Positions 60,511 through 64,000 of a stretch of 64,000 bases of DNA are shown in pieces (positions within the stretch are counted from its first letter, which is position 1; the number at the start of each line of letters is the position of its first letter). The DNA comes from Henricia sp. BOLD:AAB3569. Its lineage: Eukaryota > Echinodermata > Asteroidea > Spinulosida > Echinasteridae. Location: NCBI GenBank assembly GCA_037783545.1, contig JBBELK010000542.1:1-64000 (forward strand). The letters run 5' to 3'. The notes below the pieces were generated by a model, which was not told the origin of the DNA, searched no databases, and saw only the letters and a program-made list of their open reading frames with translations. The position numbers and the translations under genes are program-made.

Positions 60511-62020
60511 AGTGAGAAAGCCTTTTGTCATTTGCCCAAAGTGATGGCAACTGTGCTTTTGCAACAGCCATTTTTAGCAGAAGCTGTCATTCTCAAGGCA
60601 GTTTTAAATTCCTCTCATAAATAGGTCGTGTACAAACTGACTGGCTACGGCTTGAAATTACGATTAGAATTTACAAGTCGGACATCACTATTCTTTCCTC
60701 AAAATGACTTATTAGCCATCACTAACTACAAATCTAAATATATACTGTATAAAAACAAATATTTGGCAGGGAAAAAAAATGAACATTTTACTGAAAAAAT
60801 AATATTTTTTAGCCAGTCTCTTATGTTTTGTACATTCATATGAGGCCTTTATTAGTGGATGTCCGACTTGTAAATCCTTTCTGAAATTACACGTCTATGG
60901 AAGACACTATGTAGACAGCTTGATCACTTCCCATAGACTTGTGTAATTTCAAAACACAGCCAATGAATTCGAACGCAGTCATTTTGCCATTGAATGATTT
61001 GGACCTCGTCAACCAAAGACGCATCATAACAAATTTTGCAATCATTCAAAATTGAAGTGTGGTAACTTCTTGTGAAACTTTGTGAAAACTATTTTTAAGA
61101 AAATTTTTTTATGTAGTGTAATTTTCATAAATTGGTTGGACCCTGTATCCACTGGACCACCGTGCCTCCAGTTCACTGTCAGAAATTAAGTCTTGTTCGT
61201 GTTATGTTACGGCCCGGCGTCGGTGAATCATGCGGGCAGCAACTTAAGGAGACACTGAGCTGTCTACACCATCGCAATGATCCCTGGCCACATCGTGAGA
61301 CAACAGATGAGTATTTGTTCATTGTTCAAGACTGTTTTAAATTTTCCATTTGAAATTTTGCTTTTAAGTCAGTATCGTAATTTTGCACCCTTTTTATATT
61401 TTATATCATTTTAACTATCTCTGGCCAAATTCTTAAACTGAAGGTATATATGACGGGATTGATAAATTTAGAAACGGGAGAAAATTGCTGTGCCCCAACT
61501 GGGATGCGAACCCAGGTCCTTGGCTTACATGGCCAATTGCTCTACCAAATGAGCTATCGGAGCACAACATGATAACCTCTATAGTGAATGGGTTGGCATT
61601 GTTGGAAAAAGAGAGGCAAACACGAGATTGTTGTGGTGCTCCGGCGGGATGCCCAGATAGCTCAGTTGGTGGAGCAATTGGCCATGTATGCCAAGTACCT
61701 GTTACAATCCCAGTCGGGGCACTGCAATTTTCTCTTGTTTCCAAATTCATCTTTCAATTTGTTGTCCTCACCTATAGTTTTAAAGACTATTTTCTTAAAT
61801 TATACATTAATAATTATCTCTAAAGGGCCAATTGTTGATCCATCAGTTTTGTATTAATATTTATTGTGTATACTGAGTAAAAGTATATGATTTTAGTTGA
61901 TGGCTTGTTTAGTGCAAAACTGTTATCATTCAGGTTGTTGGTATTGGAATTTCATTTAAAATTGTCACATTGTCATTTCTCCTACGGAAACAGCAAGGCT
62001 GGACATGCAATAATAAAGAC
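60511..62020 (+). other. THADA 3' flank/UTR candidate with first AATAAA at 62012
   Basis: After the stop no canonical AATAAA is seen until 62012-62017, so the 3' UTR may reach about 1.5 kb or use a variant signal nearer the stop. It includes the inverted SINE pair at 61490-61725. Confidence 0.4.
61490..61725. repeat. Inverted pair of tRNA-like SINE heads
   Basis: 61490-61570 (reverse: GATAGCTCATTTGGTAGAGC, GGGTTCGCATCCCAGTTGGG) faces 61650-61725 (GATAGCTCAGTTGGTGGAGC, CAATCCCAGTCGGGGCA). Both carry CAATTGGCCATGTA in the anticodon region. Confidence 0.72.
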
Positions 62021-62089
62021 TCTGTCGCATCGTTGTAAAATATGCAGGTAGAGCCTCATTCTGAAGGCAACTGTGCAAAGAATCCGTAG

Positions 62090-62386
62090 TATTCGCTGGC
62101 AGAGTCGTCACATTGCGGGCGCTGGACCCTAACTATGGTTACTGGTTTACGCTAAAGTTTTACATCTATTGTGTTTGCACGCAGTGTATTTTAGAAGAAA
62201 ATATTTTAAAATAAGGACCACAATTACTTGCAATGGTTTGCTCATACCTACTCGCTACCATACCGCCTTATTTTGTGATGTTTCTAACAGAAAATCTTCT
62301 GCGTGTGCAAAACAAATGGAGAAACGCGTTGCCAAAGAAGTAAGCGCGTCCGCGTGCAAATTGACGTCACACTCTGCCAGCGAATA
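62090..62386. mobile_element. 297-bp element with TATTCGCTGGCAGAGT ends
   Basis: TATTCGCTGGCAGAGTCGTC at the left, TGACGTCACACTCTGCCAGC plus GAATA at the right. Noncoding. Confidence 0.78.
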
Positions 62387-63068
62387 GCTTAGATTGGTTT
62401 TCGATCCTACCGCTTATTGCAAAAATATAAGGATCGGTAAATGACGGCCAGAAATCTGCCCATGGTCATTTTTTTTAGTAAGTGCGTTTACTTTGCATTG
62501 ACATTTGTAACCCGGCCGTGCGTGTCAAACATATCAAAATGTAAATAAAGTACATTGCCTAAAGCAAAGGGCTTCGCCAATTTTAAAATATAAAACACAA
62601 TGCGCATGCGCAAAGACAGATCAAGGTGGACGGGAACCAGTCTACGAATAGCTCACACACATTAAATATGAAGAGCCCAGTGACTTGGGGTAATGATGTA
62701 AAACACTTATATAATGTGTGGGTTAGGGTTACTCTGGTGTTAACAGCAAATCCTGCATATTGACTTTAAACATGCATTTTTTTCAGGCAAGTGCACAGAA
62801 CAACAAAAAAACCAAGCAAGAAACGAGACACTTAAGATACATATTAATCTTTTCACTACATAAAAACCAAAACCTTGCATGATAACAGCAAATTACAATC
62901 CTAACGAGCAAAATGTCTGGCAATGGTACAAATATAATGCCGACAAGAATTGTCTTTGTTTCCTTTCTGTTGACCAGTTTGAACAAACGTGTCGCCATTA
63001 TAAAAGATGGCAGCTATTTGATCTATTTAAAGCCCAATGAGTAGTAATGGAAGGACATGATATACATA

Positions 63069-63515
63069 CAGTAAACCTTGCATTATAAGTTGGATACGTT
63101 TACGTATGTTATTCCTAATAAAAATCATCACTTAAGTCGGATTTTTGCTTATCTCGGACTCATAAACCTAGAACATTTGTTCAATTCCTTTGTGTTTTAC
63201 CTCTTTTAAGTCGGATTGACGAAAGTCGACATGTTCGTATATTAATTTCACTCCAGTTTACCACGGGGAGTTGAGGAATTTCCCGGTTTTATGGCTGCCC
63301 CATCATTGCCCATGCGGCTTCCCGAACGTGTGTGTGTGTACATGTGTACACGGGTATTTCACTTAGAAATACCCGTGTTGGAATGCATGCTTTTTTGACC
63401 GTTGAACGTTGGGTGGTTGGAGATGAATGAATCCCTATTGCGTTTTTCGCATCTTCGCTCAAGTCGGATAAAAATCACTCGGTCCTGTTGGATCCGACTT
63501 ATCTGCGGTTTACTG
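63069..63515 (+). mobile_element. Tigger/pogo-like non-autonomous element, 447 bp
   Basis: CAGTAAACCTTGCATTATAA at the left, CTTATCTGCGGTTTACTG at the right, TA on both sides. Interior TAAGTCGGATTGACGAAAGT. Full-length reference for 23768-24378. Confidence 0.85.
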
Positions 63516-64000
63516 TATATACGCTAAATATAAATCCACATTATAAACAAATTAATTTTGGCCCCCAAAATTTAAATTTAGCACAAACAATGCATCACCA
63601 TTAAAGAAATAAAAGAATGTGATAATTAAACTTCAGCTCTGTCAGTATGTACAATTATGTTAGGCAGCTTAGGTTTTTTTTTTATTGCAGTAATGTCTTG
63701 TACAACATTCAGTAACATGACAGAACAAAGGGGTTATAAGCCTTTTTTGAAGTATGGACAAATTGAAGGGTGCACTTTGATTTGGGTAAAAATTCAATTT
63801 AACTGCCGTTTAACTTTGCACTAATTTGATTTATAATTCCATCTCTGTATTATTACATGTATATCAAGTTTTTGGAATGAAAAACAATTATTAAAAATTT
63901 ATACCCAGATAAAATTGCGTCCTCTTCTTTTGTCCGCCATATACTTCTAAAAGGCTAATTGTACTTGACAAGCACAAACCAAAATTCATTCCTGGATGGG

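Larger units (their letters stand above)
62021..64000. other. Downstream intergenic DNA: no gene recognised
   Basis: Besides the elements at 62090-62386 and 63069-63515, I see only short frames. No first exon of a following gene can be supported. Confidence 0.5.

Noticed and set aside
61433..61857. Overlapping 89-112 residue reading frames on both strands
   Set aside because: They run through an inverted pair of tRNA-like SINE heads and have no recognisable domain.
62012..62017. Firm poly(A) site of THADA
   Set aside because: It is the first canonical AATAAA after the stop, but 1.5 kb away, and no downstream GT-rich element or transcript evidence was established.

Overview
This window looks like marine invertebrate (deuterostome) genomic DNA. 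It has long introns with GT-AG borders, many short terminal-inverted-repeat elements and tRNA-derived SINEs, no operons, and single-exon rhodopsin-family GPCRs in a tandem array. Repeat style and the expanded intronless receptors suggest an echinoderm, possibly a sea star. That placement is an inference, because no species-diagnostic gene is present.

The backbone is one gene on the + strand, the 3' two-thirds of THADA (thyroid adenoma-associated protein, homologue of yeast Trm732). I resolve 23 consecutive exons from position 2 to the stop at 60508-60510. All have GT-AG borders and compatible phases, giving 4218 nt and 1405 residues. The 5' exons lie upstream of the window. Exon 1 is followed by a broken duplicate of itself, which is split by an inverted-repeat element.

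The intron between exons 19 and 20 is about 29 kb (26236-55463). It carries an antisense cluster of related GPCR genes: an intact gene (33603-34973), a frameshifted pseudogene (41342-42657), a 5' fragment (45219-45485) and a second intact gene (49393-50577). The intact genes end in a tail coded by a 66-bp minisatellite, with about 6 units in one gene and 3 in the other. Flanking DNA is duplicated along with the genes, so the cluster grew by segmental duplication. Later transposon insertions can be dated against empty sites in sister blocks.

The rest is intronic or downstream DNA dominated by non-autonomous mobile elements: a TTAA-target family (five copies), a foldback family with CAGCCGATTTCACGAAA ends (six copies), Tigger-like and other TA-target elements, PIF/Harbinger-like elements with 3-bp duplications, and several tRNA-derived SINE families, often nested. 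I found no transposase or reverse transcriptase coding sequence. Downstream of THADA (60511-64000) I see only repeats and a candidate poly(A) signal.
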